A DNA stretch of 64,000 nucleotides from Belliella calami (GTDB taxonomy: Bacteria; Bacteroidota; Bacteroidia; Cytophagales; Cyclobacteriaceae). Position numbers and translations under genes: made by a program. Under the pieces are notes generated by a model. It was not told the origin of the DNA and made no database searches. It saw nothing but the letters and a program-made list of their open reading frames with translations. Positions 1-8,550 of this stretch are shown in pieces. The stretch lies in NCBI RefSeq assembly GCF_022549695.1, contig NZ_JAKZGS010000018.1, positions 1 to 64,000 of the forward strand. Direction: 5' to 3'. Every line of letters starts with the position of its first letter. The stretch's first letter is position 1.

Positions 1-2
1 AC

Positions 3-56
3 AAAGATCCAGAAAAATTAATGTACATCCTTGTTGATGCGGAGCTATTGGATTAG
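3..56 (+). CDS. 3' end of an unidentified gene (partial)
   Basis: An open frame enters from the left edge and ends at TAG 54-56, giving a C-terminus of about 17 residues that ends in LVDAELLD. A strong hairpin terminator follows 25 bases later, which supports a real gene end. The fragment is too short to assign a family, and chance openness of so short a frame cannot be excluded. Confidence 0.35.
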   Translation, partial: KDPEKLMYILVDAELLD

Positions 57-81
57 AATCAAGTTCATCTGAATGGATTTA

Positions 82-126
82 AAAGATAAAAGGTCAGCGA
101 AATTATTCGCTGACCTTTTATCTTTT
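82..126. terminator. Bidirectional hairpin terminator
   Basis: The arms AAGATAAAAGGTCAGCGAA and TTCGCTGACCTTTTATCTT pair perfectly around a short AT loop, with A-rich and T-rich flanks. The hairpin can end both the rightward gene from the left edge and the leftward aminotransferase gene. Confidence 0.85.
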
Positions 127-219
127 TATTTGAGTTGTTTCAATAGCACCAGATTCTAGAGTTTAACATGGAAGTACAATTCATTTATAAACAATCTTGA
201 AACTTGAATGATGGCTATT

Positions 220-1041
220 TTAATAAGTATGATTTTTCTCCATCTCCACAAAATCAGCTATCAATTTTTTGGTTATTTCCCCTACTTTTCCATCACCGAT
301 CTTTTGGTCATCAATTGTGGTAATAGGTAGGATTTTCTTTGTGGTGCTCGTGATGAATAATTCATCTGCATCAAGCAATTCCTCAAAACTAATTGACCTT
401 ATTTTGCATTCAGGAGCTAATTCTAGAACCCTCTTTCTTGTGATGCCATGCAAAATATGATTATTTGGTGTGCTGATTTCTCCATTTTTCACCATGAAAA
501 TATTACTTCTCGAACTTTCAGAAACCACTCCATTAAAATGATAAATGACATCCTCAGCACCAGCATCCTTCCATGAAGGACTTAACCATACTGGATAGGC
601 ATAGTTGGTGGTTTTGATGTCGGCGATCATCCGTACATGTTCTGCACTGAGTAATTTCACCCCATTTTCATATTTTTCTTTGCCTGGAAAAAGTAATTCT
701 TCACAGAATATGAACAGCTCACCCTCAGCAGGGGAGAAGTGATTCTCTGAAACTCCACCCGTTAGCAGCATCCTTATGCCTCCATCTCGAAGGTCATTTT
801 TTTGCACTAACTCAAGTATGATGTCTTTTAATTCACTTTTGGTAAATTTTAGTTTAAGGTGTGTTTTTTCGGCAGACCGTATGAATCTATCTAGATAATC
901 AGATAAAAACATAGGGATGTAATTTGAAGTCCTGAAAAAGTCAAAGATCCCATAGCCCCTGATCAACCCAATATCCATCGGGTGAATTTGCGCAGTTTTA
1001 GAATCGATTATTTCGTTTTTGGCAAAGCAAAATGGTTTCAT
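220..1041 (-). CDS. Aminotransferase class IV (PLP-dependent)
   Basis: This 273-residue protein has the fold-type IV pattern of branched-chain aminotransferase, D-amino-acid aminotransferase and aminodeoxychorismate lyase. The N-terminal block with GLIRGYGIFDFFRT (about 26-38) is the usual cofactor and substrate loop. K143 in IKTTNY is the likely Schiff-base lysine, and E175 in VSESSRSNIF the residue that contacts the pyridine nitrogen. Length fits the family. The sequence alone does not separate an aminotransferase from aminodeoxychorismate lyase (pabC). The start is ATG at 1041; the divergent MerC-like gene begins 55 bases away, so both promoters lie in that gap. No operon partner is visible. 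Confidence 0.85.
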   Translation of the reverse strand: MKPFCFAKNEIIDSKTAQIHPMDIGLIRGYGIFDFFRTSNYIPMFLSDYLDRFIRSAEKTHLKLKFTKSELKDIILELVQKNDLRDGGIRMLLTGGVSENHFSPAEGELFIFCEELLFPGKEKYENGVKLLSAEHVRMIADIKTTNYAYPVWLSPSWKDAGAEDVIYHFNGVVSESSRSNIFMVKNGEISTPNNHILHGITRKRVLELAPECKIRSISFEELLDADELFITSTTKKILPITTIDDQKIGDGKVGEITKKLIADFVEMEKNHTY

Positions 1042-1083
1042 AAAATTTATTTTTGTTTTATGGCTGTTATTTAGTTTAATCTG

Positions 1084-1091
1084 TATATTTG
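1084..1091 (+). promoter_or_regulatory. Bacteroidota -7 box for the MerC-like gene
   Basis: TATATTTG matches the Bacteroidota -7 consensus TAnnTTTG exactly. It ends six bases before the ATG at 1097, so the transcript would be leaderless or nearly so. No convincing -33 element is seen at the usual distance. Confidence 0.5.
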
Positions 1092-1096
1092 CAATT

Positions 1097-1516
1097 ATGT
1101 TGCAAATTATAAAAAGAATATCGGCTCAATCTGCCGACATCATGGGGATTTCGGCTTCTGTATTGTGTTTGATTCACTGCTTGGCTTTTCCGGTTTTGAT
1201 TTCCATGGGTTTTATTTTCAATACAGATGATCATCATGACCATGACCATGATCATGCACATGTTCATTGGCATTGGATGGATTTTGTGTTCGTTATTTTG
1301 GCTGTTTGGGCAGTCATAAACGCCGTTAAAAGTACACAATCTAAAGGTATAAAAATAGCACTTTGGATTGCAGTTTCGATTTTTTCAGTAGGTGTTCTGA
1401 TGCATGAGATCTATAGCTGGATGATTTTCGTCTCTTTGATAGCTTCTGTATCTTTGGTAATAATTCACATTATTAATTGGAAATATCACAGAAACTGTAA
1501 GGTAATTGTGAAATAA
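1097..1516 (+). CDS. MerC domain-containing membrane protein
   Basis: The protein is about 139 residues with four predicted membrane helices. The first carries SASVLCLIHCLAFPVL; its paired cysteines are the metal-binding signature of MerC-type mercury or metal transporters. A histidine-rich loop (DDHHDHDHDHAHVHWHW) follows helix 1 and suggests binding of a soft or transition metal. The frame is open upstream to 1019, but that would overlap the divergent aminotransferase by 23 bases; the ATG at 1097 right after a -7 box is preferred. No MerR-type regulator or mercuric reductase is nearby, so a general metal-uptake or homeostasis role is as likely as mercury resistance. Confidence 0.75.
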   Translation: MLQIIKRISAQSADIMGISASVLCLIHCLAFPVLISMGFIFNTDDHHDHDHDHAHVHWHWMDFVFVILAVWAVINAVKSTQSKGIKIALWIAVSIFSVGVLMHEIYSWMIFVSLIASVSLVIIHIINWKYHRNCKVIVK

Positions 1517-1570
1517 TTTCTTTTTTAAGTGAATTTGGTATTCCTTTGTTGTATAAGATTATAACAAAGG

Positions 1571-2011
1571 ATGATGAGATTTAACATTGTGATTGTATCA
1601 GTGGTTTCATTTTTGATTTTAACATTTTCTTGTCAATCTGAAAAAGTTGATGAAAATGAATTGTTGAGAGAAGAAGTGATAGCTATCCATGATGAAGTTA
1701 TGCCTCATATGGGAGAGCTCAAAGCATTGAGGAAAAAAATTGATGCGAAAGCAAATTCGCTCGAATCAGATAGCCCAGAGGTTAATTCTGAAAAAGTGAA
1801 AGAATTGAGAGTATTGGCAGTGGAATTGGACGAGGCTTTTGATGGAATGTTTGTATGGATGAGGCAGTTTAAGAATTCTTATGAAGATATGTCAGAAGAA
1901 GCTATTCATGCTTATCTTTTGAACCAAAAAGAGTTGGTGAAAAAAGTAAATAATGATATCAATGTTTCTATGAAAAAAGCAAACGAAGAGTTGAAAAAGA
2001 GTGATCAATAA
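1571..2011 (+). CDS. Conserved helical lipoprotein, function unknown
   Basis: The 146-residue product begins with a signal peptide and the lipobox LTFSC, so the mature protein should be lipidated and periplasmic or outer-membrane bound. The rest is charged and almost entirely helical, with heptad-like spacing that suggests a coiled coil. Similar small lipoproteins in related genomes carry the uninformative name 'viral A-type inclusion protein'. Two tandem ATG codons sit at 1571 and 1574. The stop codon lies inside the loop of a terminator shared with the convergent cytochrome gene. No function can be assigned. Confidence 0.7.
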   Translation: MMRFNIVIVSVVSFLILTFSCQSEKVDENELLREEVIAIHDEVMPHMGELKALRKKIDAKANSLESDSPEVNSEKVKELRVLAVELDEAFDGMFVWMRQFKNSYEDMSEEAIHAYLLNQKELVKKVNNDINVSMKKANEELKKSDQ

Positions 2012-2028
2012 TTTTGATCACTCTTTTT
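1994..2028. terminator. Bidirectional terminator formed by two gene ends
   Basis: Arms of 15 bases (1994-2008 and 2014-2028; AAAAAGAGTGATCAA and its complement) pair perfectly around a five-base loop. The rightward stop codon is at 2009-2011 and the leftward stop at 2018-2020, so both convergent coding regions run into the hairpin. Confidence 0.9.
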
Positions 2029-2467
2029 TGGTTTCTAAATATTCTGCTACTTTTTTACCATCTATCACCCCTTTTTCGTTGCCCCAAATGTTATAAATGT
2101 AAGTAACTATTTGTGCTATTTCCATATTTGTGAGGTTTGGATTGGCAGGCATTGGTTGATTATAAACCTGGCCATTTACTGTTATTTCTCCCTTTAAGCC
2201 ATGTTTTATGATTCTGACTGTTTTACCTGGTTCATTTTCCATATAGTCAGAGCCTTTGAGTGGAGGGATTAGCTTACCCAAACCTGTTCCATCATTTTGA
2301 TGACAGTTGGCACAGTAGTTTTCATATAAGATTTTACCTTCAATTGCGTATTGAAGCACTTTTGGATCTTTGATGTCAGATAACTCTCTATCGATTTTGT
2401 CTTTTTCTGGAGCACAGCCAAAGAATAAAAGGGAGATTATTAATGTCAGGAATATGTTGAATTTCAC
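2018..2467 (-). CDS. Class I c-type cytochrome lipoprotein
   Basis: This 149-residue protein has a signal peptide with a lipobox ending at C18. The single haem-attachment motif is CANCH (C52, C55, H56), and M106 in NQPMPANP is the likely sixth haem ligand. It is therefore a membrane-anchored mono-haem electron carrier of the periplasmic side. It lies directly downstream of the SCO gene with a 2-base gap, in the HemJ-SCO-cytochrome block. The context suggests an electron donor to, or assembly partner of, a haem-copper oxidase encoded elsewhere. Confidence 0.88.
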   Translation of the reverse strand: MKFNIFLTLIISLLFFGCAPEKDKIDRELSDIKDPKVLQYAIEGKILYENYCANCHQNDGTGLGKLIPPLKGSDYMENEPGKTVRIIKHGLKGEITVNGQVYNQPMPANPNLTNMEIAQIVTYIYNIWGNEKGVIDGKKVAEYLETKKE

Positions 2468-2469
2468 TT

Positions 2470-3129
2470 TCAGTTATTAGGTAATATTTTTGGGATGTCT
2501 TTTATCATTCTGTCGACTTGATTTTCTTTTGTGCCATCATATACCCCTCTGATGTTTCCATTTTGATCCACCAATACAAATGCACCAGAATGAAGGATTC
2601 CTCCAGGTTCATTCTTATCTTCCATGGCAGTTGTTAGATAGCTTGTTTGTCCAATTTCAAATATCTTTTCTTGATCTCCTGTCAGAAAATGCCATGTATC
2701 GTCACTTTCAACGCCAATTCTTGCAGCAAATTCTTTTAATAATTCTTCGGTGTCATGTTCTGGATCCAAAGTGTGGCTCAAGATCATGAAATCTGGATTG
2801 TCTTTGAATTTTTCATAAACCCTTAGCATTTGGGTTTTCATGATAGGACAAATCGTAGGGCAAGTAGTGAAAAAGAAATCTGCCACATAAACTTTCCCAT
2901 TGGTGGTGTAATTGGAAATCTTTTTTCCTTCTTGATTTGTAAATGAGAAATCTGCGATTTTATGGCGAACTGTGTCTATTACTGTTTTCCCTTCCATTTC
3001 GAATTCATTTACGTGCCAATTTCCCAAAATAGGAAGTGGTTCGTTTGAATCTGTTTCTTTTGAGTTGCAGCCAAATGAAATATATAGAATCGATGTCAGC
3101 AAAAAGATGCTTCTAATTTTTTTCAACAT
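2470..3129 (-). CDS. SCO1/SenC family copper chaperone lipoprotein
   Basis: The 219-residue protein has a lipobox at C21 and a thioredoxin-like fold. The copper-binding CPTIC motif has C90 and C94, and H180 in ILHSGAF is the conserved third ligand. SCO proteins insert copper into the CuA site of cytochrome c oxidase subunit II or keep its cysteines reduced. The length and motif spacing are typical. The gene lies between hemJ (13-base gap) and the cytochrome c gene (2-base gap), so the three are likely co-transcribed. Confidence 0.92.
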   Translation of the reverse strand: MLKKIRSIFLLTSILYISFGCNSKETDSNEPLPILGNWHVNEFEMEGKTVIDTVRHKIADFSFTNQEGKKISNYTTNGKVYVADFFFTTCPTICPIMKTQMLRVYEKFKDNPDFMILSHTLDPEHDTEELLKEFAARIGVESDDTWHFLTGDQEKIFEIGQTSYLTTAMEDKNEPGGILHSGAFVLVDQNGNIRGVYDGTKENQVDRMIKDIPKILPNN

Positions 3130-3142
3130 TTTATTACTATTT

Positions 3143-3685
3143 TTAACCTTGATTTTTATTTCTAATTCTTTTATAAAATTTTATTCCCAACATCATGGTC
3201 ACTCCTAGTGCCAATATCCCAACGATGCCCCAGACTACACTGATCAGACTTTTTAATACAATGAGAAAGACTATAGCAAAGAGCAAAACAGTAGCTACTT
3301 CGTTCCATATCCTTAATTGTGTTGAAGTCAACTTGGAAGTGCCATTTTGCAGATCAGTATAGATCTTTTGACAATAGAAGTGATATAAATAGAGTAGGAA
3401 TACAAAGCCTAATTTGGCATGCATAAACCCTTGTTGCAAGTATCCCCAGCGGTATGATAAAACCCAGAATCCAAAAACAAGTGTGAGAATGGCAGAAGGC
3501 CAAGTGATAATATACCACAAGCGATTGGCCATTAGATTGAGTTGTGGTACGAGTATTTTTCTTTCGTTTTCAGGTTTTTGCCAAGCTTCAGCTTGATAAA
3601 TAAACAGTCTGACGATATAGAATAACCCTGCAAACCAAGTAACTATGAAAATGATATGAAGAGCTTTGATGTATTCGAAGGCCAT
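3143..3685 (-). CDS. hemJ: Protoporphyrinogen IX oxidase HemJ (CopD family)
   Basis: The N-terminus (MAFEYIKALHIIFIVTWFAG) fits HemJ very well, with H10 as the conserved haem-ligand histidine and R26 in the following helix. Four to five membrane helices are predicted over 180 residues; HAKLGFVFLLYLYHFY holds another conserved histidine. HemJ oxidises protoporphyrinogen IX to protoporphyrin IX in haem synthesis. CopD-type copper proteins are the alternative, but the short length and N-terminal motif favour HemJ. It heads the leftward block with the SCO and cytochrome c genes, linking haem supply with respiratory copper assembly. Confidence 0.85.
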   Translation of the reverse strand: MAFEYIKALHIIFIVTWFAGLFYIVRLFIYQAEAWQKPENERKILVPQLNLMANRLWYIITWPSAILTLVFGFWVLSYRWGYLQQGFMHAKLGFVFLLYLYHFYCQKIYTDLQNGTSKLTSTQLRIWNEVATVLLFAIVFLIVLKSLISVVWGIVGILALGVTMMLGIKFYKRIRNKNQG

Positions 3686-3737
3686 TATACTTTTTTTCTG
3701 CTAAATTAAGGCTTTAAATCTAAACATCCTTAAGAAC

Positions 3738-4142
3738 ATGCCAACTAGATATTTGTTTTATGTTATTATTTTGATTGTTGTGTTTCTAGTTATTTGGATA
3801 GGCAAAGAATCCTTTACACAACCCGGAGTAAATGATCTCGAATTGGAATTTGAAGAAATGGCGTTTTACAGAAATGAAAACAATACAGGCCCTGTCATTC
3901 GAGTTTATTCAGTATATGCAGCCGATACGCTTTGGAATATTTTGGAAGAGTATGGAGCATTTATGCCTCATACCAAATATGGAAATACAAAAGTTTTCTT
4001 TTTTGATTCAAAAGAAAATAGTCCTAAGACCACTTTTCCTGAAGAGCCATATTTTGACGAGAAGTATTACAAACACTGTATAGGTAAATATGAAAAATCA
4101 AGCATGGGAGATGAAAAATTTGTAAAATTCCCATTTAGGTAG
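3738..4142 (+). CDS. Hypothetical membrane-anchored protein
   Basis: The 134-residue product has one N-terminal hydrophobic segment (about 5-22), followed by a soluble region rich in aromatic and acidic residues and ending in KFVKFPFR. No family is recognised. It could be an uncleaved signal anchor with an outside-facing domain. The MeaB gene starts about 31 bases after its stop, so the two may share a transcript. Confidence 0.6.
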   Translation: MPTRYLFYVIILIVVFLVIWIGKESFTQPGVNDLELEFEEMAFYRNENNTGPVIRVYSVYAADTLWNILEEYGAFMPHTKYGNTKVFFFDSKENSPKTTFPEEPYFDEKYYKHCIGKYEKSSMGDEKFVKFPFR

Positions 4143-4173
4143 CAATCAAATTCATCAAGAAAAATATTGGGTT

Positions 4174-5184
4174 TTGAAAAAAAGAAGAAGACTTTCCGAA
4201 CAAGAGTATATAGAAGGTGTATTGGCAGGAGATCGTGTGGTTTTGAGTCAGGCGATCACTTTGGTGGAGAGTGCTTTACCTTCAGACCAACTGATTGCTG
4301 AGAATGTGATGTCAGCGATTTTGCCATTTACTGGAAAATCTATCCGGATAGGGATTACAGGAGTGCCAGGAGTTGGGAAAAGTACGTTTATTGAGCGTTT
4401 TGGGCAATTGGTGATTGAGGAAGGTTTGAGGCTGGCCGTTTTGGCTGTCGATCCAAGTAGTCAGTCAGGTAGGGGAAGTATCCTTGGTGACAAAACGAGG
4501 ATGGAGATACTATCTATGGACAAGAGAGCCTATATCCGACCTAGCCCTTCTGGTACAGCTTTAGGAGGGGTCAGTGCAAGGACTAGGGAAGCAATGTTGC
4601 TGTGTGAAGCGGCAGGGTTTGATGTTATTTTTATAGAGACAGTGGGTGTTGGTCAGTCAGAGATTGCTGTCAAGGGTATGGTTGATTTCTTTCTTTTACT
4701 CATGCTTGCTGGTGCTGGTGATGAATTGCAGGGGATCAAGAAAGGGATCATTGAGATGTGTGATGCTTTGATAATCAATAAAGCTGATGGTGAAAATATA
4801 GAAGCAGCCAAAAGAGCCAAAAGAGAATATGCCAATGCTTTGCATTTGTTCCCAATAAAAGAAAACACATGGCTTCCAAAAGTAATGATTGGCTCAGGAT
4901 TGAATGGTGAAGGGTTGCAATCCATCTGGGAGATGATTCTATCTTACAAGGAAAAGATGATCAACAATGGGTATTTCGAAAAAAACAGAGCTGATCAAAG
5001 ATTAAATTGGATGAATGACCATGTCAGATATCTTCTTGAATCCACTTTTTACCAAAACCCTACAATAGAAAAAAGAATCAATGATTCCTTGACTGACATC
5101 AAGTCAGGAAATGTATCAGCGATCAAAAAAGCTAGAGAGTTGGTTGAGATTTTCATCCATCAAATCAAAATGGATGATAAGTAG
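4174..5184 (+). CDS. meaB: MeaB/ArgK-type GTPase for methylmalonyl-CoA mutase
   Basis: This P-loop GTPase (336 residues) protects and reloads adenosylcobalamin-dependent methylmalonyl-CoA mutase. The Walker A motif GVPGVGKST is at 63-71, followed by AVDPSSQSGRGSILGDKTRM and ETVGVGQSE; NKAD gives guanine specificity. The start is TTG at 4174: the frame has a stop at 4123, the first in-frame ATG (4312) would remove conserved N-terminal sequence, and the family usually begins with a basic segment like KKRRRLSEQEY. The mutase subunits are not in this window. Confidence 0.9.
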   Translation: MKKRRRLSEQEYIEGVLAGDRVVLSQAITLVESALPSDQLIAENVMSAILPFTGKSIRIGITGVPGVGKSTFIERFGQLVIEEGLRLAVLAVDPSSQSGRGSILGDKTRMEILSMDKRAYIRPSPSGTALGGVSARTREAMLLCEAAGFDVIFIETVGVGQSEIAVKGMVDFFLLLMLAGAGDELQGIKKGIIEMCDALIINKADGENIEAAKRAKREYANALHLFPIKENTWLPKVMIGSGLNGEGLQSIWEMILSYKEKMINNGYFEKNRADQRLNWMNDHVRYLLESTFYQNPTIEKRINDSLTDIKSGNVSAIKKARELVEIFIHQIKMDDK

Positions 5185-5188
5185 CGTT

Positions 5189-6613
5189 TTAGTAAGAACG
5201 CATTTTGAATTTCTTTTTCAATTCATTGACAGAATTTCTGAAAGCAGTATCTGTTTCCATCAAATCATTTACGGTCTGTACCGCATGAATCACCGTACTA
5301 TGGTCTCTGCCTCCAAAATGATAACCAATTGATTTCAAGGAATGATTTGTGAATTCTTTAGAGAAATACATGGCTACTTGCCTTGCCGTAACAATTTCTT
5401 TTTTCCTCGTTTTCGCTTTTAGATCATCAAGTTTTATGTCGAAATAATCGGAAACTGTTTTTTGGATAAAATCTATCCCAACTTCGGTTTCTATATCCTT
5501 GACAATATTTTTCATGATCTGCTTTGCAAGAGTAAGATCAATCTCTACTCTGTTTAGCGAAGCATGGGCGATTAAAGAGATCATTACCCCTTCCAGCTCT
5601 CTTACATTGGTGTCTACCGTGTAAGCTAGGTATTCAATCACGTCATCAGGGATGTAAATCCCCTCAGACTGCATCTTTCTTTTGATGATCGCTACCCTTG
5701 TTTCAAAATCAGGCATTTGCAAGTCAGCCGTAAGACCCCACTTGAACCTTGATAGCAATCTTTCTTCCAACCCTTTCAAATCCCTGGGAGGACAATCGGA
5801 TGTCATGATGATTTGCTTTTTGTTTTGATGCAGGTGATTGAAGATGTGGAAAAACATCTCCTGGGTTCTATCTTTTCCTGCCAAAAATTGAATGTCATCG
5901 ATGATCAAGACATCCACTTGCATGTAGAAATTTGTAAAACTTTTGATATTTCCATCTTTGATGGAATCCATAAATTGGTTTACGAATTTTTCAGATGATA
6001 CATAAAGGACGAATTTCTCTTCAGGACCATTTTTGATTTCGTTTCCTATTGCTTGTACCAAATGGGTTTTGCCAAGTCCTACTCCTCCATATACCATCAA
6101 TGGATTGAAAGAAGTAATTCCCGGCTTGGTAGCTACCGCAAAACCAGCAGACCTAGCTAATCTATTGCAATCTCCCTCTATGTAAGAGTTGAAGGAATAA
6201 TTGGGGTTAAGGTTAGATTGAAGAAGCATGTCACTATTCAATGACTGCATTTCAAATGGACTTTTGCTTTCTTCTAATGGCTTTGGTTTTTTTGGATTGT
6301 TGGCAGCGGCGTTTCCTTGGGGATAGCTGACCATATATGGTTGGTTTTGGGAATTGCCCCTGTCCACCACTACAGCATATTCAAGCCGTCCATTTTGACC
6401 CAAAGTAGTTTTAATGGCTAGTTTGAGAACTTCCACATAATTGTCCTCTAGCCATTCGTAGAAAAATTGACTTGGAACCTGAATTGTAAGGCTACTTCCT
6501 TCTAATCTTACAGGATTGATGGGTTTGAACCAAGTAGAGAAACTTTGTTCACTGACGTGTTGTTCGATCACACGTAAGCATTCCTTCCATACTGCATTAG
6601 CCTCTGAACTCAT
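5189..6613 (-). CDS. dnaA: Chromosomal replication initiator DnaA
   Basis: All four DnaA domains are present in 474 residues: domain I (1 to about 80) for DnaB and self contacts, a variable linker (about 85-135), the AAA+ domain with Walker A GGVGLGKTH (about 176-184) and Walker B VLIIDDIQF, and domain IV with the DNA-binding signature GGRDHSTVIHAV. It melts oriC and loads the replisome. dnaN and other usual origin neighbours are absent, and no cluster of DnaA boxes was found in the 116 bases upstream, so the origin is probably elsewhere. It converges with meaB with four bases between stops. Confidence 0.97.
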   Translation of the reverse strand: MSSEANAVWKECLRVIEQHVSEQSFSTWFKPINPVRLEGSSLTIQVPSQFFYEWLEDNYVEVLKLAIKTTLGQNGRLEYAVVVDRGNSQNQPYMVSYPQGNAAANNPKKPKPLEESKSPFEMQSLNSDMLLQSNLNPNYSFNSYIEGDCNRLARSAGFAVATKPGITSFNPLMVYGGVGLGKTHLVQAIGNEIKNGPEEKFVLYVSSEKFVNQFMDSIKDGNIKSFTNFYMQVDVLIIDDIQFLAGKDRTQEMFFHIFNHLHQNKKQIIMTSDCPPRDLKGLEERLLSRFKWGLTADLQMPDFETRVAIIKRKMQSEGIYIPDDVIEYLAYTVDTNVRELEGVMISLIAHASLNRVEIDLTLAKQIMKNIVKDIETEVGIDFIQKTVSDYFDIKLDDLKAKTRKKEIVTARQVAMYFSKEFTNHSLKSIGYHFGGRDHSTVIHAVQTVNDLMETDTAFRNSVNELKKKFKMRSY

Positions 6614-6729
6614 TTATTTTATTGAAATACTGTATTTTGAAAAGATTGAATAAACTCCTTGTCTTATTTGAAGGGCATCAAATTTGGGGAAAATTAATTT
6701 AAATAAAAAATCAATTTCAGCTTGATTTT

Positions 6730-7644
6730 CTAATAAATTGTTAGATTTCTGGAACTTGCAAAGGTTATTTTGTCACTGTTTGAAAATTCAAAATCTAATT
6801 TTCCTAATCTAAGAGCTCCCGTGCCCACTTGATTTACAATTGTTGTGTGGCCTTCAGCATTTTTTACCAATGTCGGTTCGTCTAAGAAAGTATGCGTATG
6901 TCCTCCCAATATCAAATCAATTCCAGAAACTTGGCTGGCTAACTTGAGGTCGTCAATTTTTTCAGATCGATAAGAATATCCCAAATGTGATAAACAGATG
7001 ATTAAATCACATCTATTCCGCTTCAGCTCTTCTATCATTTCTTTGGCAACTTCCACCGGATCCAAATATTTCGTTTTGCCATAATTTTTGGAACCCACTA
7101 ATCCTTCCAAAGAGATACCCAACGCAAAAACACCAATTTTTATTCCACTTTTTTTGAAAATCTTGAAAGGGCGGAAGGCCTCTTTCAGTATTGTATCTGA
7201 AAAGTCGTAATTAGAAGATAATATTTCAAACTTGGCGTGTTCTAATTGCTGTAGGATTCCCTCCAAGCCATTATCAAATTCATGATTTCCCAAAGTACTC
7301 GCATCATAACCCATTTGACTCATAAGTTTGAGCTCCAATTCCCCCCGATATAGATTGAAATACGGGGTTCCTTGAAAGAAATCTCCAGAATCCAGCAAGA
7401 GAACATTGTCAGAATCAGACCTTACTTTATTGACTAGTGATGCTAGTTTTGTCATTCCGCCCTGATTTGCATTTCTTCCTCCATCATTTGGGAAAGGCTC
7501 TATTCTAGAATGGATGTCATTGGTGTGAATGATTGTGATGCTTTTTGAACTAGCCTTTAGGCTGGATAAAGCCATTACAGAATCACCAATACTTAAGCCT
7601 AAGCCCGTCAATATACTATTTTTAAGAAACGATCTTCTTTGCAT
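6730..7644 (-). CDS. 5'-nucleotidase-type metallophosphatase, catalytic domain
   Basis: This 304-residue protein carries only the catalytic half of UshA-type 5'-nucleotidases. The N-terminus MQRRSFLKNS is Tat-like and is followed by a hydrophobic stretch. Metal ligands are visible in HTNDIHSR (H40, D43, H45), LLDSGDFFQG, LGNHEFDNG and GGHTHTF. The substrate-binding C-terminal domain is encoded by the separate gene just upstream (1-base gap). The two products probably act together outside the inner membrane on nucleotides or similar phosphomonoesters. Substrate is not determined by the sequence. Confidence 0.88.
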   Translation of the reverse strand: MQRRSFLKNSILTGLGLSIGDSVMALSSLKASSKSITIIHTNDIHSRIEPFPNDGGRNANQGGMTKLASLVNKVRSDSDNVLLLDSGDFFQGTPYFNLYRGELELKLMSQMGYDASTLGNHEFDNGLEGILQQLEHAKFEILSSNYDFSDTILKEAFRPFKIFKKSGIKIGVFALGISLEGLVGSKNYGKTKYLDPVEVAKEMIEELKRNRCDLIICLSHLGYSYRSEKIDDLKLASQVSGIDLILGGHTHTFLDEPTLVKNAEGHTTIVNQVGTGALRLGKLDFEFSNSDKITFASSRNLTIY

Positions 7645-7645
7645 C

Positions 7646-8398
7646 TTATCTGTAAATTTGTCTGCCTTCTATTTCAGCGTTAAGGTTTTTTCCTTCGCTT
7701 GTTTTTTCCTGAATCATTTCGATCAGCATGTCTCTCAGTAGTATGTTTGAGTTCTCTTTGATGTGTAATCCCATCAAAAAGTCCATGTTGTCACCACCAT
7801 TCGCCAAATAATCATTAATAGCTAAAAGATAGGTTTTCCCTTGCTCTACGGATTTTCCATTGACAGAAAATTCTTTAAGCTGATTGTCTTCTCCATATAT
7901 TCTCATACCGCTCACTGACATGTTTTTTCTTTCTGTCATGAATTCAGCTAGTTTTATGACGTCATTGGATTGTAATTCTAAGACAACTAGGTAATTGTCA
8001 AAAGGAGAAAGTTCATAAATATTCCCCAATGTAATTTTTCCCAAAGGTAGTTCGTTTCTCATTCCACCATTGTTGATGATAGAGATATCAACCGCAAGTC
8101 CGAATTTTTTTTCAACATATTCTTTTTGTATGTCGGTAACAAAATTCCCTAGCAAATTTTCCCTGCCTTCTTTTGTCAAAGCTTTTTCCGAGACACCAAT
8201 TACAGTTCCCATTTTCTCTTCCATAGTTTCTTTGTAAGGAGAAACGAATTGGACGAAGCTCTCTTCTTGCTCAATTGTTTCATCAGCTGCTTTATAATTA
8301 CCCTGAAACTGAAAACCCAACTGCGGGCTACAATTTAGAAAAAGTAATGAGATCATGCTGGCAAAAAACAATTGCTTTGTCAGTGATGTGTTATTCAT
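7646..8398 (-). CDS. 5'-nucleotidase C-terminal domain lipoprotein
   Basis: The 250-residue protein has a lipobox in LLFLNC and then the complete 5'-nucleotidase C-terminal domain. Typical segments are NNGGMRNELPLG and YLANGGDNM. In UshA this domain binds the base of the nucleotide and closes on the catalytic domain. Here it is a separate lipoprotein and precedes the catalytic gene, the reverse of the domain order in UshA. Each half has its own export signal, so the split is not a frameshift. Confidence 0.88.
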   Translation of the reverse strand: MNNTSLTKQLFFASMISLLFLNCSPQLGFQFQGNYKAADETIEQEESFVQFVSPYKETMEEKMGTVIGVSEKALTKEGRENLLGNFVTDIQKEYVEKKFGLAVDISIINNGGMRNELPLGKITLGNIYELSPFDNYLVVLELQSNDVIKLAEFMTERKNMSVSGMRIYGEDNQLKEFSVNGKSVEQGKTYLLAINDYLANGGDNMDFLMGLHIKENSNILLRDMLIEMIQEKTSEGKNLNAEIEGRQIYR

Positions 8399-8434
8399 TA
8401 GAATTGTCCTTTAAGCTTAGAATTATGATTGTTC

Positions 8435-8442
8435 CAAAGATA
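8435..8442 (-). promoter_or_regulatory. -7 box for the 5'-nucleotidase pair
   Basis: The leftward strand reads TATCTTTG, a full match to TAnnTTTG, 37 bases before the start of the lipoprotein gene. No clear -33 box is seen. Confidence 0.4.
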
Positions 8443-8550
8443 AAATTTTTAATTGTTTATACCCTAATGACTTTTTGAAGGATCTTATTTTTCATTACAC
8501 AAACTCAACGTAATCCTTTTTTCTATATAAAATAAAGGACAACTTTAGGG

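Noticed and set aside
1019-1096. N-terminal extension of the MerC-like protein
   Set aside because: It would overlap the divergent aminotransferase coding sequence, and the -7 box lies inside it, directly before the ATG at 1097.
6614-6729. Possible oriC next to dnaA
   Set aside because: No cluster of TTATCCACA-like boxes or AT-rich unwinding repeats was found; isolated near-matches elsewhere (for example near 38960 and 17054) are not clustered.
6730-8398. Frameshifted single UshA-type gene
   Set aside because: The domains are in reverse order and each has its own export signal, so this is a true two-gene arrangement.
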